Positions 13,501 through 14,630 of a DNA stretch of 14,630 nucleotides are shown here, one piece after another. The stretch comes from Clostridiales bacterium (GTDB lineage: Bacteria; Bacillota; Clostridia; Oscillospirales; Oscillospiraceae). A program made the position numbers and the translations under genes. Within the stretch, counting starts at the first letter, position 1. Every line of letters starts with the position of its first letter. The stretch lies in NCBI GenBank assembly GCA_009774055.1, contig VSNB01000060.1, positions 1 through 14,630 on the forward strand, given 5' to 3'. The notes below the pieces were generated by a model. It was given only the letters and a program-made list of their open reading frames with translations. It did no database searches and was not told where the DNA came from.

Positions 13501-14630
13501 TCAGTTTTGATAGTCGTCGATATAATCCCTCTGGACGGCGCTGTCCAGAATGGCGCGGATCACATTGCCGCAGCAGCGGCGCAGCTCCTCCTCCGTCAGC
13601 ATGCCGGAGCGGAGGGCCTGCAGGATGTCCCTCCGGTCGCCGCCGGAGCCCGGCATCATCAGGTCATTGCCCGCCCGGAGGGCGGCGGCGGCCCCGGCCT
13701 GCCCCTTCCGGGTGGAGGACCAGTCGGTCATGACCACCCCGTCGAAGCCCCACTCCTGGCGCAGGACCTTGGTGCAGAGATCGTGGCTGTTGGGGGTGTA
13801 GACGCCGTTGAGGCGGTTGTAGGAGGTCATGACCCCCTTGGCCCCGCCGGACCGGACCGCCTCCTCGAAGCCCCGCAGGTAGATCTCCCGCAGGGCCCGC
13901 TCCCCCACCACGCTGGAGACGAAGGTGCGGTTGTCCTCCTGGTTGTTGCAGGCGAAGTGCTTTACGGTGACGTAGTACCCCGCCTCCTGCTGGACGCCCC
14001 GGGTGACGGCGGCGGCCATGGCCCCGGTGAGCCGGGGGTCCTCGGAGTAATATTCAAAGTTCCGGCCGCACAGGGGGTTGCGGTGGATGTTGACGGCGGG
14101 GGCCAGCCAGAAGGTACAGCCGTACTCCTTCATTTCGCGGTATACCGCCCGGCCCACCTGGCAGAGCAGGTCCGTGTTCCAGCTCTGGGCCAGGGCGGCG
14201 GCCGCGGGGAAGGCGGTGGTGTACTGGTAGCGAACCTCCCTCTTCTCCGGGTCGCCGGTCATAAGCTGTTTGACCAGCTTCGGAGCGGCCTCGAAGGCGG
14301 ACCGGGGCATTTCCACCGGCTTGAGCCGCCCGCCTCGCTCCACGGTGGCCCGCCGCTGGACCCGCAGTCCCGCCGGGCCGTCGCACAGGGCCACGTTGGC
14401 CAGCCCCCGGTCCCAGAATTTGGAGGTGGTGTTCCCCACGGACCCGGGCAGGTCGAACCGGCGCCTGCCGCCGAACATGCCCGCGCCCACTACGATTTCC
14501 GCCATTTCCTCCGGCTTCAGCCGCCCCAGGGCCCGCCGGACCCGCTTGTCATCGGGACAGGGGGGCAGGTTGCCGTAGGAATAGGCCACCGTCTCGAAGC
14601 TCTCCCGCCGGACGGTGAGCCGGGGCAGAC
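13501..14630 (-). CDS. Glycoside hydrolase family 3 enzyme, C-terminal part (start outside window)
   Basis: This is the last 376 codons of a GH3 glycosidase, probably a beta-glucosidase, beta-xylosidase or arabinofuranosidase. The reading frame stays open to the right edge, so the true start lies beyond 14630; the GTG at 14589 is internal. The sequence is the catalytic TIM barrel: KFWDRGLANVALCDGPAGLR, the substrate-loop motif NPLCGRNFEYYSEDP, KHFACNNQE, and a nucleophile aspartate in GVVMTDWSS (codon 13725-13723). The protein stops shortly after the barrel (RDYIDDYQN). Classical enzymes continue there with a second alpha/beta sandwich. This suggests reversed domain order, as reported in Ruminococcus albus and Butyrivibrio enzymes, with the other domain encoded off-window. 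araD follows after 26 nt. Confidence 0.88.
   Translation of the reverse strand, partial: LPRLTVRRESFETVAYSYGNLPPCPDDKRVRRALGRLKPEEMAEIVVGAGMFGGRRRFDLPGSVGNTTSKFWDRGLANVALCDGPAGLRVQRRATVERGGRLKPVEMPRSAFEAAPKLVKQLMTGDPEKREVRYQYTTAFPAAAALAQSWNTDLLCQVGRAVYREMKEYGCTFWLAPAVNIHRNPLCGRNFEYYSEDPRLTGAMAAAVTRGVQQEAGYYVTVKHFACNNQEDNRTFVSSVVGERALREIYLRGFEEAVRSGGAKGVMTSYNRLNGVYTPNSHDLCTKVLRQEWGFDGVVMTDWSSTRKGQAGAAAALRAGNDLMMPGSGGDRRDILQALRSGMLTEEELRRCCGNVIRAILDSAVQRDYIDDYQN

Noticed and set aside
1..14630. tRNA, rRNA, transposase or phage genes
   Set aside because: I saw no cloverleaf-like sequence, rRNA segment, transposase motif or terminal repeats in the window.

Overview
The window is a GC-rich bacterial segment that reads as a low-temperature-independent, ordinary chromosomal L-arabinose utilisation locus from a Gram-positive anaerobe of the Clostridia. 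The evidence is strong AGGAGG ribosome sites, several TTG starts, a typical clostridial lipoprotein signal (MKKFLAMILSLAMVLALAAC), and an AraR-type GntR/LacI hybrid regulator. A high-GC member of the Oscillospiraceae (Flavonifractor/Oscillibacter/Lawsonibacter-like) would fit. That placement is inference; the sequence has no phylogenetic marker gene.

Layout. Positions 86-3186 (minus strand) hold a kinase-isomerase operon: an FGGY kinase, probably an L-ribulokinase of the non-AraB clostridial type, followed by araA. Positions 3706-8715 (minus) hold a complete YtfQRT-YjfF-type sugar ABC importer in the order binding lipoprotein, double ATPase, permease, permease. A strong terminator follows the second permease, and an array of stem-loops separates the binding-protein gene from the ATPase gene. 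Position 9153 starts araR on the plus strand, divergent from the importer. Positions 10372-12710 (plus) hold a TetR regulator, a response regulator with an active-looking GGDEF domain, and a YcgR-like PilZ protein. They form a compact cyclic-di-GMP module that appears unrelated to arabinose. A bidirectional terminator at 12715-12763 separates it from the convergent pair GH3 glycosidase (partial, running off the right edge) and araD on the minus strand.

How the genes work together. The GH3 enzyme could release sugars from plant polysaccharide fragments. The ABC system imports L-arabinose or a related sugar. AraA makes L-ribulose, the FGGY kinase makes L-ribulose 5-phosphate, and AraD converts this to D-xylulose 5-phosphate. 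AraR most likely controls kinase-araA, the importer and itself. The promoters of kinase-araA and of the importer are both perfect TTGACA-N17-TATACT promoters, and both carry the same upstream block with two TTTGTACG-like boxes. The araR promoter has one such box between its -35 and -10 hexamers.

I did not find a clearly new biological system. The least ordinary items are the shared promoter/operator block, the five-hairpin array inside the transporter operon, the local DGC-PilZ pair, and a GH3 gene that ends right after its catalytic barrel, which suggests reversed domain order.
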